DNA of 64,000 bases from contig CAAAJI010000007.1 of assembly GCA_900642245.1 (NCBI GenBank), forward strand, positions 395,717 to 459,716, written 5' to 3'. Source of the DNA: Fragilaria radians (lineage: Eukaryota; Bacillariophyta; Fragilariophyceae; Fragilariales; Fragilariaceae). Shown in pieces: positions 23,333 to 34,790 of this stretch. The stretch's first letter is position 1. Each line of letters opens with the position of its first letter. The notes below the pieces were generated by a model, which saw only the letters and a list, made by a program, of their open reading frames with translations, was not told the DNA's origin and made no database searches. The position numbers and the translations under genes were made by a program.

Positions 23333-26300
23333 GATGAACAATAATGTGATTCGTTTTTTGTAAATCACAATCCCTGAGTTGTGTGAACACGTGTGATCAG
23401 GTAGAAGGTTTTCTTCTACTGTTTATCAAAAAGGACATGAACATTTACAAGCAAAATTATCTGTTCGCCATTTCTCACATCGAGAGATTTATTCTGCAAT
23501 TTCCATACCCTTCTGGCCGGTCGGACACCTTTTATGCATCCAATGGTGAACAAGAATAATAACATGAGGAGGAACCAAGAGAACGCGAAAAAATTGGGTC
23601 GTTTCTAACGTTTGAGAGTTTGAGGGGTTCCTAAAAATAGCTCTCGATATCTGATAACAATCGTGGGCTGTCTATCACTTTACAGTAAGTTCTACAGATA
23701 TGAGACTGTATGACGATATTGAACCAAACCGCTGGTTATTCAACCCTGAGTTATCCCTTCACTTTAAGGTACACTAAGCACTACCAACGATAAACTTTTT
23801 TCACAACTAGAGGGTGGCGTTTGAAAAATGGAATGAACGAGCTGATTGCTATACGCTCTTTACTTTGTTGGATGGTTATGCTTTTCATCTACCTCCAAGA
23901 GTTTTCACATTTCAGTAAATTTAGAAACTTACATCTTGTGACTTTAGCAAATACAAACAGTTGTCATTCTACGGTTCAAGGTATTAATCTCTTCTTAGTT
24001 TGATATGTTAGTATCATATAAATGTAATATTTAACGTATGCACCATCAATATTGTTGATTTGTTTGATGTGTGCTTTTTTAAACCAGTTCTAAGTTGAGC
24101 TCTGGATTATTCGATTTGGCTACCGCGAAATAAAACATCATATACGAAGTCGGCAGGCCAGATCTATTGTGAAACGTTTTAGTAGGAGGACCCGATAAGC
24201 AGGTACGTAGAAAAAGTTTTTTGAGCAATCGGTCTAAAGTGAAAAAAGCATTGAAAATGAAGTACCAAAAAAAGGGGGTTGTATATGTTATAAAGACAAG
24301 TAATCCCAATCGAATCACTCTAGTATGCGCTAGAAGTGGGGAGTATTGAAACACAGCCAATATACAGAAGACCAAGACAGAAAGAGGCAAATTCACTTCA
24401 AAACGTTGGTTGCCCATCTCAGGTTGGAGTATTTCAGAAGAAAGGAAAGGATAAACAACTGCCACAACCATTCTTCCTATGAAACAATTGGGTATGACAT
24501 TGTCCGTCAACCAATGAAGATGAAAGAGAACACATTATGGCCATCTTATCCATGATAAAAGCAGTATTCAACAATGAACACACAACAACTCGCGAAGTAC
24601 AAAATCAGCAAACTAAAGCACGAAACAATCTCCCGAATAGAAGAATGCCCATTGAAGCCTTAATGGATGCTGTTTCCTCTGAAGATATTTGCATAATGTC
24701 TTTTTGGAGGAGAAAAGTCGTTGGAGTATTTGTGGCACCAGAACAAATACTGATCTTATCCAAATATTCAATCCTGTGTTTTGAATGCACTGTACATATA
24801 AAACAAACAAATTTAGGATGCCAATGCCTAACATTATTGGCATCAAATCAACACATCACACCTTTGATGCAGCGTTTGCATTCTTGCGTAATGAAGAGTG
24901 ATCTACTTACAAATGGGAGTTGGAACCGTTTGCTACAATTGTGATTCCAAGGTAATATGTACAAATAGGGAGCTTGCATTAATGGATACCAAAATTATTT
25001 TTTTCAATGCAAAATCATGTTGTCTACGTGGCACATCAACAAAAATTTGATGCCAAACAGCAATTTTTTTTCTTAAACTCGAAAACAAAAAAACTAGAAT
25101 GATATGGTTTCCAGCATAGGGATATCAATTCATCATAAAGAGTGGGACTTCCTAAAAAATATGATAAAAATCTAGAATACCTTAACTACATTAAAGTGAA
25201 ATGGATGCCTTATAAAGAGAGAATTGTTGGATGCCGTACAAATCAATTTTTCACTTTGGCAGAATTAACACATCAAGCGTAGAAGGTATTCTCCATTTTT
25301 TTGAAACCATTCCTTCGATTAGGCAGATTAAATGTAATGGTGGTTTGAAAAAGGTAAAAGTTGATGCTGGACAAACATCGAAGCAGTTAATGGTTCATAT
25401 TGAATCAGAAAAGGCGAGGCGGTTCCACCGATATCACCTTGACTCTGTTCAATATATTTTGTTGAATATGTTACATATAACTATGTCTGCGAAGGTCACT
25501 TCTGCAGTACCGTGAATCGTTTTTACCTTACTTTGTGAACATTCTTGAGTAGCGCTGGGAAGCCTAACAGGTCAATGGTTGATTTGTTAATGAGAAGTAT
25601 CCACAAAATTAGAGTATTATACTTACAAATGAAGCTTGAATTCATATGACCAGCTTGATTAAACTGGAATCCACCGCAATGATAGTGTGAACCACATCAT
25701 TGCCAGAAGTACTCTGATTGTCCATTGTATTCGACTTCATGTTTGAAGTTTCGGTTGAATTACTTTTGCCTCATTCTCTTTCTGATTTGTAGGACATTTA
25801 TTTGCATAGTGCCCAAGTTTTACATTTATCTGTTTCTTTTCTGTTTGAATTCATTATAACACTTGACTTTGCAAATGACACACCACCACTTCCACGCCCA
25901 TTTCTGCCTCGATGATTCAACTTCCATGACTGAAGGTAGCTGTTCTGCTATTTATCAAGGAGCCTGGAGAATTTGCCTGTGTTGGCACCAAGTATGAAAA
26001 TGAGTGCTCCTTTCTCCATATAAAGTTAGAGTAATCAAACATGACCCACATTAGTTTTATTGAAATGAGTGAAAAAGGGATAAAACGATATATGCATCTG
26101 CTCTAATTCAATAATCTGCGTTTTGAATCATCTTCTTTCTTATCTGGAGTTGCTTCCTTTTCTGAATGCCTTATACAGGCTGTCAGGTTTCCGTAATTTA
26201 TAATTCTTTTTTGCATGCTACGCGGAGTAAACAAATGATATTGTAAACGGGAATCACTTAGCAACACAGACAAAACGACTCACGCTCAGTTAAAGCAAGG

Positions 26301-27949
26301 TCGGCCGTATGATTAAGGAAGAAAGATTGAATAGGATCACAATCTGAGTGTTGACAGTATTTTAGCCTACATAGTATCAACAATGATTGAAAACATTCAA
26401 TGTCTATGCACTGTTTTGAAGCGCTACACAAGAAATGATGTTAAAGTAATACACTTTGCTACTTATTAACATAATGAGATAATCGACTGAAAAATTCTCA
26501 ATATTCCTGGTCAACTACTTAAAGTTTAGTGTGTTAATCTTAGCTTCATAGCATAACCCAAAGTATCCTAAACTTGTAGTTATCAAAAAGGGATATTTTC
26601 CTGCTGAGTTAAACTGAACGTTAGAGGAAATCTATGAAATCATCTAGAAAAGTTGCTTTTGAATGCAGTTTACCACAAAACATCTTTTTCCTCATCCTTC
26701 CAAATGTTCATTTACTTGCCAAAAGGTAGAGTAAGTTTTCCTGTAGAAGTGCATATAGATTTGATGGGAAATTCAAGAATGCCAAATCTTTTTATCATAC
26801 GCTTGGTGCTTTTACAACCGCCGATATTGGCATTCCTTTACGTATGGCTTAAGAAGATTAAACTTTACTCAAGAAGAGGGATTAAAGCCAGCTTGCAATT
26901 ATCAGCCTGTAACAGATAGAAATTACGAATATGTTACCAGTGTAGGTAAATCCATGAAGTCTGCCTACCATTGGAGTTTTCATTGTCACAAAAATAGGCG
27001 CAGAGAAATGGTTGATACTAGTGCTAGTTGAGGCATTTTACTTGAAAAACACGTAATTTAAAACAACACATCAAAAATGAAAACTGTCATACAATCACCT
27101 GAAGTATAGTGAATGGCTTCTTGACCACTGATAACACGTAGCTTATTTGGGAAAATGCAGAATCACCTAGCACGTGCGACTTTTCCATTGTCCGCGATTT
27201 TCGAGGGTAAATTCATATTTTACATAGCACCAATGAAAACAATTGTCACTTGAGATACAGACACTATAACAATGAAAGACTCTTTCTCTTGTTCCTCATG
27301 AATCCTTGAGGTCTCTTTGGCCGTGAACATACTTCAAGCACTAGTTCAGAAACATTCTCGTACTAAGGATCTAGACGCAAAGTATCAGCCTCCAAGCCTA
27401 GATGATATCATTAAGACATGAAAAATCTCAGCCAAAAGGATCAATAGCAACTACAAGATGGAACATGAGTTTAAAATGAAACCAACAAGTCTGTAATTTA
27501 TGGAATACGCTGGAAGCCAGAGCAGGCGTTTTCATATATAATTCTAGATTAGGAACAGTAAGATCTCATCCAAGAGGTACAACAGTAATTCTTTAATTGA
27601 ACATTACAAAACTTCAATATGAAATACAATTCATGGACAAACGTGGATAGCAATTTTCCAACACCAGAGATTGGCGATATGATCTGGTCCATCGGTGTTG
27701 CCATTGCCACATCCCTTGACTTATAGTCGAAATGATTCTTGTATGGCTCTCTGCCACTGATTTGAGAGAACATGCTTCAAAATCTAAACACTATAGTACG
27801 TTGCGAAGAAGTTTGACTATCTACATTGGATTTCGAACCAGGCATTCAGACATTACACAATGAAATTGATACCATGTTTAACTTGCATCCATCAAAGCCT
27901 AGAAAAAAACGTATTACAATTTTAATTTTCGCAGAAGCGAGCTACTAAT
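23333..27949. other. Intergenic 4.6 kb, mostly empty
   Basis: Contains the esterase upstream region and AT-rich sequence. Apart from the doubtful hydrophobic frame listed at 24079-24471, open frames (25231-25515 +, 26653-26919 +, 27549-27773 -) have no motif, no splice partners and no codon pattern I trust. Confidence 0.45.
24079..24471 (-). CDS. Doubtful hydrophobic exon or small membrane protein
   Basis: An ATG frame beginning MVVAVVYPFLSSE (about 130 codons) contains two strongly hydrophobic stretches (LPLSVLVFCILAVF and LGLLVFITYTTPFFWYFIF) and a basic segment before the stop. Just upstream is an acceptor-like sequence (TTGTTTCATAG), so it may be a last exon rather than a whole gene. No upstream exon could be linked with confidence, and AT-rich noncoding DNA easily gives hydrophobic frames. 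No family recognised. Confidence 0.25.
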   Translation of the reverse strand: MVVAVVYPFLSSEILQPEMGNQRFEVNLPLSVLVFCILAVFQYSPLLAHTRVIRLGLLVFITYTTPFFWYFIFNAFFTLDRLLKKLFLRTCLSGPPTKTFHNRSGLPTSYMMFYFAVAKSNNPELNLELV

Positions 27950-29341
27950 AATTCGAGCCAGCATCATATCAAGAAAAAGCAAGCTTGACCCACTTTCATT
28001 TCCTCAAAAGCCTGTTTAAAAGATAATTGGAAGATATTGGAGCTAGGGTACTCTCATCATCATTTTTTTCAATACATCACTTCAAAGTCACAATGCGGCA
28101 TCTGATTATTTGCTGAGTCACTACTTTACAGGATAAAAAGCAGATGACTGTCATTTTCATATGCTCAACAGAGCCTAAAGACAGGAAACAAATACTTTAA
28201 GAGATGTGTTATCAATTATTGAAGCGTTCAAAGAATTCAAAAGAATCTTGCTACGTCACCCATACATATGATTCATAAATCATAAGAACACCACCTCTCA
28301 TATCTAAAGAATAACAGACTGTGATAAACACTGGCTTTTGCTCCTTGATGGATATAGTGCAACGTTTGAAAATATGTCAGGAAAGAAACATTTCTGCGGA
28401 TAGATTTTGATGATCTGACGACTGAAGAAGAAGCTTTATCACTTCTCTCAGAATTAGAAAATTGTAACACTAAACGCCTAATGCAAACTGTTTTGACCTT
28501 TACAGACTAGAACGAGTTAATGAGTGGTAAGGATATAGATTGTCGTAACATCATTACTCAATGCAAGATATTGAAGTGTATGATCTTCTATGGTTGAAAG
28601 ATACAATATGCATTCGTCAATGATTAAGACACAAAACACTATCGTGATACCACCAATGATTACTTCATCCATTCATGACAAGCTTGCAATGTAAAGACAA
28701 TTACAAATACCATGCCATAACCAGGCTATACGCAAGGTATTGCAATGTATATGTGTTGAGTGACAAGCAAGAAATATGGAATGGTGCCTTCCAAAATAGT
28801 GGCATCCAACCCTTAAGTCATGGACTGTGTTGCCCTGATGGGTCCTTTACTTAAGGCTCAACCCAAAACACTCTGCTAGTGCTTTTTAAGTTCGATTAAT
28901 GAATGATAATGATGAAAGTAAGGAACAAGTCACAACCTACAAAAATGGAGTCATTGAGCGAGTGCATAAATTCTAAATGACATGCTCAGATGGTTGAAGA
29001 GGAAAGTGAAATGCAAGAAGATAAGTTAATGTGATTGTCTTCTTCAATCTTGTACACACTTCAGACAACCTCCTTCAAGTGAAGTAGCGAGCATGGAATG
29101 ACAGAAAGCGCCAGAAGAAAGTGTATGAAAATTGCAATTTTAGAGCTAGAAAGGGGATAGCCTTAAACACATATTTCTAAGGCATCCATGTACTGTAAAC
29201 AGGAAAGTGTATTCTATGTAGAGAAATTGAGCATTCCTAAGGCATTGTTAATGAATGTTTACCAAAGGTTCTATTAATATTGAATTTGAGTGTATTCCAT
29301 CGGAAGTAAAAAAGATCGAATGTCATTTGCGTTAATTCAAA
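27950..29341 (+). repeat. Noncoding interspersed repeat, copy 1
   Basis: Clearly related over more than 1 kb, in the same orientation, to 48190-49743. Shared blocks include AATACATCACTTCAA (28071), TAGTGGCATCCAACCCTTAAG and GATGGGTCCTTTACTTA (28797-28855), and GTGTATTCCATCGGAAGTAA (29288). No long frame, LTR ends or terminal inverted repeats were found. The copies differ by many substitutions and by an extra ~150 bp near 49200-49330 in copy 2. The left end is fuzzy. The element type is unknown. Confidence 0.75.
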
Positions 29342-29933
29342 GCTCCTTGAAGGCCCAGTGTTTCCTTAACGACTAGTGTTGGGCTTGGGATTCACATTAT
29401 TGCCTTTATAACACAGAGGAACTGAATCCAAAATAGGTACAGGTCATAATGAACTAATCCAAAAATATGTAGAGAAAAGCATCCAAGGTTTGAGACCAAG
29501 CTTTTGAAGGATTTCTGCACAATCTCTAGAGTACCTTATCATGCCTTGAATGTTTATAAAGGCGGAACAATTCAAATTCAAAAAAGGAGTTGCATTAGAG
29601 AGTGAATATCCATCTGCTCGTTTTATTAAAGAACAAATCAAACATGACCTTGGGAGGGAATGACTGTCCTTGACTTATTCTTTATTGTTAGGAAATTTCA
29701 TCCAGTCAATAACCAAACGACAATCTCAAAAATAAATTGTAGGCGGGAAGATTCTGATTCCCATATTTTTTAAGTCGGAATGTGTTTTTGGCGACAACTC
29801 GCTTTGAAATGGAATTGATGTACCACAATGGAATAGTAAGATCAAATACTAGCTATTCCCTATTCACAACCACTCATTATGGTTTTTTCCATCCACCACC
29901 AATCAACTTAGTGGTTGGTACAACGTCAAATCT
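29342..29933. other. Upstream region of the ALKBH7-like gene
   Basis: About 590 bp with no gene. A 65-codon minus-strand frame at 29641-29444 has no motif. The segment presumably holds the promoter of the dioxygenase gene, but I see no clear TATA box. Confidence 0.4.
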
Positions 29934-30746
29934 ATGTTTTATGTCTCGAGATCAATCCACAACTTTCGTCGTTTTTCAACCTCGAGTTCTTCATCTTTGG
30001 TTGGTGAGCATTCTTTAGTAAATGCTCGAAATGCACCAACAGACTTCGTCCAATCTTCGGCTGTTGTGTACGAAGATTTTTGGACTTCAGATGAGGAGCA
30101 GATTTTCCTTGCCGACGTTACCAAGAGAACGAATCAGTAGGTGCATTTTCTGTTTGAGAAAAAAAATTACGACTTTTTCTTACAAAACCTTTAAAATAGT
30201 ATGCGATATCTGAATAATCATTGGGATTTTGCGATACAGGGCTTCAAAGAGATTGAGTTGTTAGATGAATCACTTCTTCATCCTGTTTCGCAGCTTGCAC
30301 TGAAGAAGACTAGAAGCTTTCTTTTGAGCCACCATCTTGATGCAGATTCGACGTTTCTACCTTGTCATGTAATTGATCTCGGTAAAAGTGGTATGTTGCG
30401 TCCTCATGTAGATTCTGTGAGATTTTCTGGTGGCTTGGTTGCTGGAGTGAGCTTGATGTCTCCCTCCATTATGCGTCTCAAACCCGCCGTGGAAGCCTAT
30501 GGAGATCCACCAGAAGGTCTAGTGGATTTATTATTGCCTAGGCTATCGCTCTACGTTCTATCAGGAGTCAGTAGATACAAATATACTCATGAGTTATTGG
30601 AGAGTGGAGCATGCTTCGAGGATAACGAAGGAATGAAAAGACAGATTGAACGGGATTCCCGGGTAAGCGTCATATTCCGTGATTCTAAGCAAACTGAAGG
30701 TCAGTTGATAAAAGTATTTGAGTGTTTTTTATGCGCTTGTGATTAA
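29934..30746 (+). CDS. ALKBH7: ALKBH7-like 2-oxoglutarate/Fe(II) dioxygenase, mitochondrial
   Basis: Two exons, 29934-30136 and 30200-30746, around a 63-bp intron (donor GTAGGT, acceptor AAATAG). The join completes a CAT codon and gives 249 residues. The N-terminus (MFYVSRSIHNFRRFSTSSSSS) is basic and serine-rich like a mitochondrial presequence. Motifs match ALKBH7: NHWDFAIQGFKE (~73-84), HVIDLGKSGMLRPHVDSVRF with the iron ligands H137 and D139, AGVSLMSPSIMRL, the third ligand H198 in YTHELL, and the 2-oxoglutarate-binding arginine region RVSVIFRD (222-229). ALKBH7 in animals lies in the mitochondrial matrix and acts in programmed necrosis and fatty-acid metabolism. The last ~17 residues (QLIKVFECFLCACD) are not family-like. 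A GAAG|GTCAGT donor at ~30699-30704 suggests the true 3' end may be spliced. Confidence 0.85.
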
Positions 30747-32340
30747 TGCACTTAATGGAATTACCGTCCGAATGTATTTGATGCGGAGATTTATGCGGCT
30801 TGTATGAAGCAATCTTTTTTCTAGTCATTTGAGAACTATTTGACCTTTTCTAACTGTTACTCTTTCTCAAGGCTATTAGGCATGTAAACCATACATTTTT
30901 GATACATGGAAGGATTTGACGTTGAGAGCTTCAAGTATCATCTGGTCTTTTCATTCATATTCTTAATAAAAATTCCTTCATTTTTATAAATCTCTGAAAC
31001 TCTAGGAATTGGTCGAGTTGAGTAGTAAACTCGTCTTACTGAATGTGCGACGGCTAAATCGTAAAAGATTAGTGATTTTCAGAAAATATTTTATAGATCG
31101 ATCAACTTTATCAGTTCTTTACTGCTTTCCAAATCCTTGAGCTCATCAGTTACTTAGTAATTCAATATTGTGAATTAAACTCCTTTGTACATGTTTCGTT
31201 TTAGCCAATAAATTCTCTTTGGCAGCAGTGAAGCCCAGCATGAAATAATCATAAATTTGGGCTGAGAAGTTCTAAAACATTTCCGATATCGGTATGTGTG
31301 GGCGTACACGCGTAAGATGTTTCCCTTGCATTGAAAACGGTTATGTTAGCTGAGACGAGGGGCATTCTAAGAATTAAAAAAGCTACTTTGATAATTATTT
31401 CCAACCACATCATAACTTAACTCACCATATATTTACTTAGTGATAGTTACATATAAGACACTTAGCTTAGCATTGATGATAGAACTAAATGAAAATGCTA
31501 ACCGAAGAAGGGGCTCATTGCGATGGTAAGAAAAATGAAAATGCCAATTAATTGCATAGGTTTTAGCATGCAGTCACAAGGACAAGATGAATGCATTCAA
31601 TTGGATCAATTATCTGGAATTTGGAATCAAAGCTAAGAAACTATGCGAAAGGAAGTGGGATAATAATATTGGTGATTAGATTGAAATTTGTAGCGCGACT
31701 TTATCTGAGAAAAAAATAAGAATCTAGAGTTTCAAAGTGACTGGTCCTGAGCTTAAAGCTGAAAGAGATACAATTTAAGTACCTAAGGGAAATCATATTC
31801 TTGTGTAAAGATAGTTTCTATCCTCGCCAATCTTTATTTCCAAGTGAAGAAGCATTGACATAGGTTAAGCTTTCTTGAATTTCAATATTTCTGCAGTTGA
31901 TAAGATGAGCAAAGGTAATTTAGATAGTTTGTATTTGGTGCTTTGCGAGTTTGGTTATCGTTTAATGGGATCGCTTTAGGCAGCTAGGAAGTCTTGTCAG
32001 ATTGCAGCATGAGACATGTATTTTACTTCCTCATGACCTGATTCACATTTAACGCAACTAGCGCTGCTATTGCCTATGTTCAGTTGATAATAATTGTGTA
32101 GGGTAGAGTTCCATCTCGGATACTGATATTGCTTTTCTCACATAAATGCGTGTATCAGCTCCGCCTTGTTTCATATGTGGAAATATAAATCTTCATTTCC
32201 TTTGGTATTCACTTGAGACAAAGGCTTTGGGAGATCATAATTATTTTCAAAAGAGCTTAGACTTAGACATCATTGAAAATGTATCCGGAAGTGCTATGAA
32301 GTCTAATTTTGAGTCTGATATAATTGTACTGTATGATTAC
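30747..32340. other. Intergenic 1.6 kb, no gene recognised
   Basis: AT-rich DNA from the ALKBH7-like gene to the target-site duplication of the copia element. A 66-codon frame at 32146-32346 ends inside the LTR; closing the insertion brings a stop almost at once, so it does not look like an interrupted gene. Confidence 0.45.
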
Positions 32341-32600
32341 TGTTGAAAATACACTCAGTGTATAGATCACCACCTTGTCTGTAAGGCAAAGGTAAAGTAG
32401 ATCAAACACCGAGGCAAGGTAAATATGACTGTTAAACCTATATATTTACGAAAGAATGAGCGTTTGCTCAATCTTTCCTTTTTCTACTTTGTTGAAGCAA
32501 CGTGCATTTGCATTTGCATTTTCGATTTTTTGGATTTTTTTCAACTTATGACGACGTGTCACCAATAACCAGTCGGACATGCCTGGTGACCCGTTCAACA
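32341..32600 (-). repeat. 3' LTR of the copia element
   Basis: 260 bp, TG...CA ends with a 7-bp inverted terminus TGTTGAA/TTCAACA. It also encodes the last ~52 codons of the pol frame, whose stop is at 32446-32448. Confidence 0.97.
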
Positions 32601-34640
32601 CACTCCTGTGGTTCCCATGATGAAGGAATGAGCAACCATGATTGGCAGAAGGTGGAATAGAGCCAAATGAGACATTTAGTAAAACTATGTCATCAGTGGG
32701 GTCAATGTTGAGAATGAAATCACGGAAGTGGCGGAATTTCTGTCCCTGTAGTGGTTTGGTGAAAAAATCAGCAAACATTTCATCAGTTGGACAATACGCA
32801 AGGGTGATTTCTTTGTTCTGAATCTTGTCGGTCACAAAGTAGTATTGAATGTTGATATGACGTGTACGTTTACTGCTGGAGGCACGCCCGTTTTTCTCGA
32901 GGAGCATGGCACTCTGGTTATCCTGATATAGAATAGATTCGGTGCATCCGTAACCCTGTTCCTGTAAGAAATACTTGGTCCACAGCGCCTGTGGCAAAAC
33001 ATCGTTCACGCCAACCAATTCTGCTTCCGTGGAGCTTTTAGTGTTAATCTTTTGTCGCGTTGATGTTGCGTATATAGCTCCTTTTCCAAGCAATAGCACT
33101 CCTCCTTTATGACTCTTCATGTCGGGGTGTACGCCATAGGATGCATCCACCCACCATTGCATCATTTTTGTATCGGATGCCTCAAGTGTAAGTGGAAGCG
33201 ACATAGAGCCACGTAGATATTTGATCACGCGAGTAAGTTTCTTGTAGTCATCTTTGTCAGGTTTTTGTACTCGGGTACAGAGGAAAGATACTGCAGTTTG
33301 TATGTCAGGTCGAGCTCGTTTGCACAGGAAGAGAAGTTGAGCCACCATATGATGAAAGAGTTCAGCGTTGGCCGCATTTAAAAATGTTGGATCGGTAGAA
33401 TTCACTTCAAATAGATAATTGGCTGCTGGAGTTGGTGCGGTACCGTTCATGTTGGCTGGGGCATCATCAAGAATTTTGTTGCTGTAATCATACATGCTGA
33501 TTTGCACTTTGGATGGTGTGCTAAAATCAATTTGCATGCCAAGGTATTCATGTTTCTTTCCGCGGTGTACCGTCAGTGGAGCAACATGACCAAATTCATC
33601 AGATGGTTGTTGAATAATTTCTGTTATTACATTCGCTTCGATGTGGGAAATTTTCAAATCATCAACATGCCAAAGGATAGTGCAAATTGATCCGTTTATC
33701 ATTTTATTTGCAACGCAATGATCATATGGGTTGATCACAAATCCCCATGACCTCAATATACCAGATAATTTTTCCCAAAATAATAAAGCTGCCTGAAGTG
33801 TACCATATAAAGCTTTCTCAAGTAGAACGTACAACACTGGTTGGTTGTTCTTCGTATAAGTGAGGAATGGACCATATACATCTGGAGCAATATCCAATAA
33901 CATTTTTGCCATGTTGCCATCAATTCGCATGTAGACTTTGTCATGCATGTCGGCATGTAGGAAAGCACCTGGTATATCCACAGTAGCAACGTCGCGTTGT
34001 TCATCAGCATCAATAACACATGATAGGTAAACTGATTCAATTGCCACTGTTGGTGAACTGGTATCTTCCTTTGTCATGTAGGTTCGTTGTTTTTGTCCAT
34101 CTGCACAGCCACGTCCTTTAATTTTTCCACATCGTTTTTGTTTCAAGAACATTAAATATTGCAAGGCATTGCTCTTATCATCTCTTGTAAGGAGCTTTGG
34201 ATCAACTGGGACAATCACTTGCAAATCATGCAATTGATTTAATTCCTTGATCACTGCTGCAGCACCAGCATCTCCAAATACCTGTAGGCCTTTTTTGATG
34301 GAATGTTGGGTGAAGAGATGGTCGTAGTTGCGTTCACGGCGTGGGCGAAGATTATATTGATTAGTGCGCTCACCATACGCTTCATTCATTTGGATATCAA
34401 TTGCATCCACTCCTGGACTTTCAAGTACCGGTTCGACGTCGTGATTGAGTACATCCACTCCTGGGATGTCTGCTATTTCAGCTACCTCTGGGAAATCATC
34501 CATGTCATCCACTCCTGGGGTGTCTGCTGTTTCAGCTACCTCTGGGAAACCATCCGCGTGATCTATGATGTCATCCACTCCTGGGTTTTCAATAGGTGCT
34601 GGAATTCGATCAGGGTTAGGGAGTGCTGGATCAATGTCAA
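32446..34640 (-). pseudogene. pol: copia pol, reverse transcriptase and RNase H part
   Basis: The longest open part of the element. After an acidic linker with a tandem duplication (FPEVAETADTPGVDDMD / FPEVAEIADIPGVD) and NLRPRRERNYDHLF come the reverse transcriptase motifs VATVDIPGAFLHAD and LWHVDDLKISH (HVDD instead of the usual YVDD). RNase H follows: WVDASYGVHPDMKSHKGG, TKSSTEAELVG, QDNQSAMLLEKNG. The frame then crosses the LTR boundary and stops at 32446. This segment is intact within itself; the break is the shift at ~34640 and the upstream TAA. Confidence 0.9.
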
Positions 34641-34790
34641 AATATGATCAGCAAGAGGAGGTAAAAAATCAGCAGCAAGAGCAATAGGGACAGCAGTATC
34701 AACAAGATCATCAGCATCATCAGCATCAGCATCATCATCATCAGTGTCGTAGTTGGCGTCGTCATCAGCATCAGGGATTTAAGAAGCATC
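34640..34790 (-). repeat. GAT/ATC trinucleotide tract in pol
   Basis: A CATCAG/ATCATC-rich microsatellite encoding an aspartate-rich linker between integrase and reverse transcriptase. Both a TAA and a frame shift lie within or at the edge of this tract, which fits replication slippage. Confidence 0.8.

Noticed and set aside
24537..24944. 135-codon + frame
   Set aside because: ATG start but no motif and overlapping frames on the other strand are just as long; no splice links.
32146..32346. Gene interrupted by the copia insertion
   Set aside because: Removing the element and one target duplication leaves a stop two codons later, so there is no sign of a longer gene.
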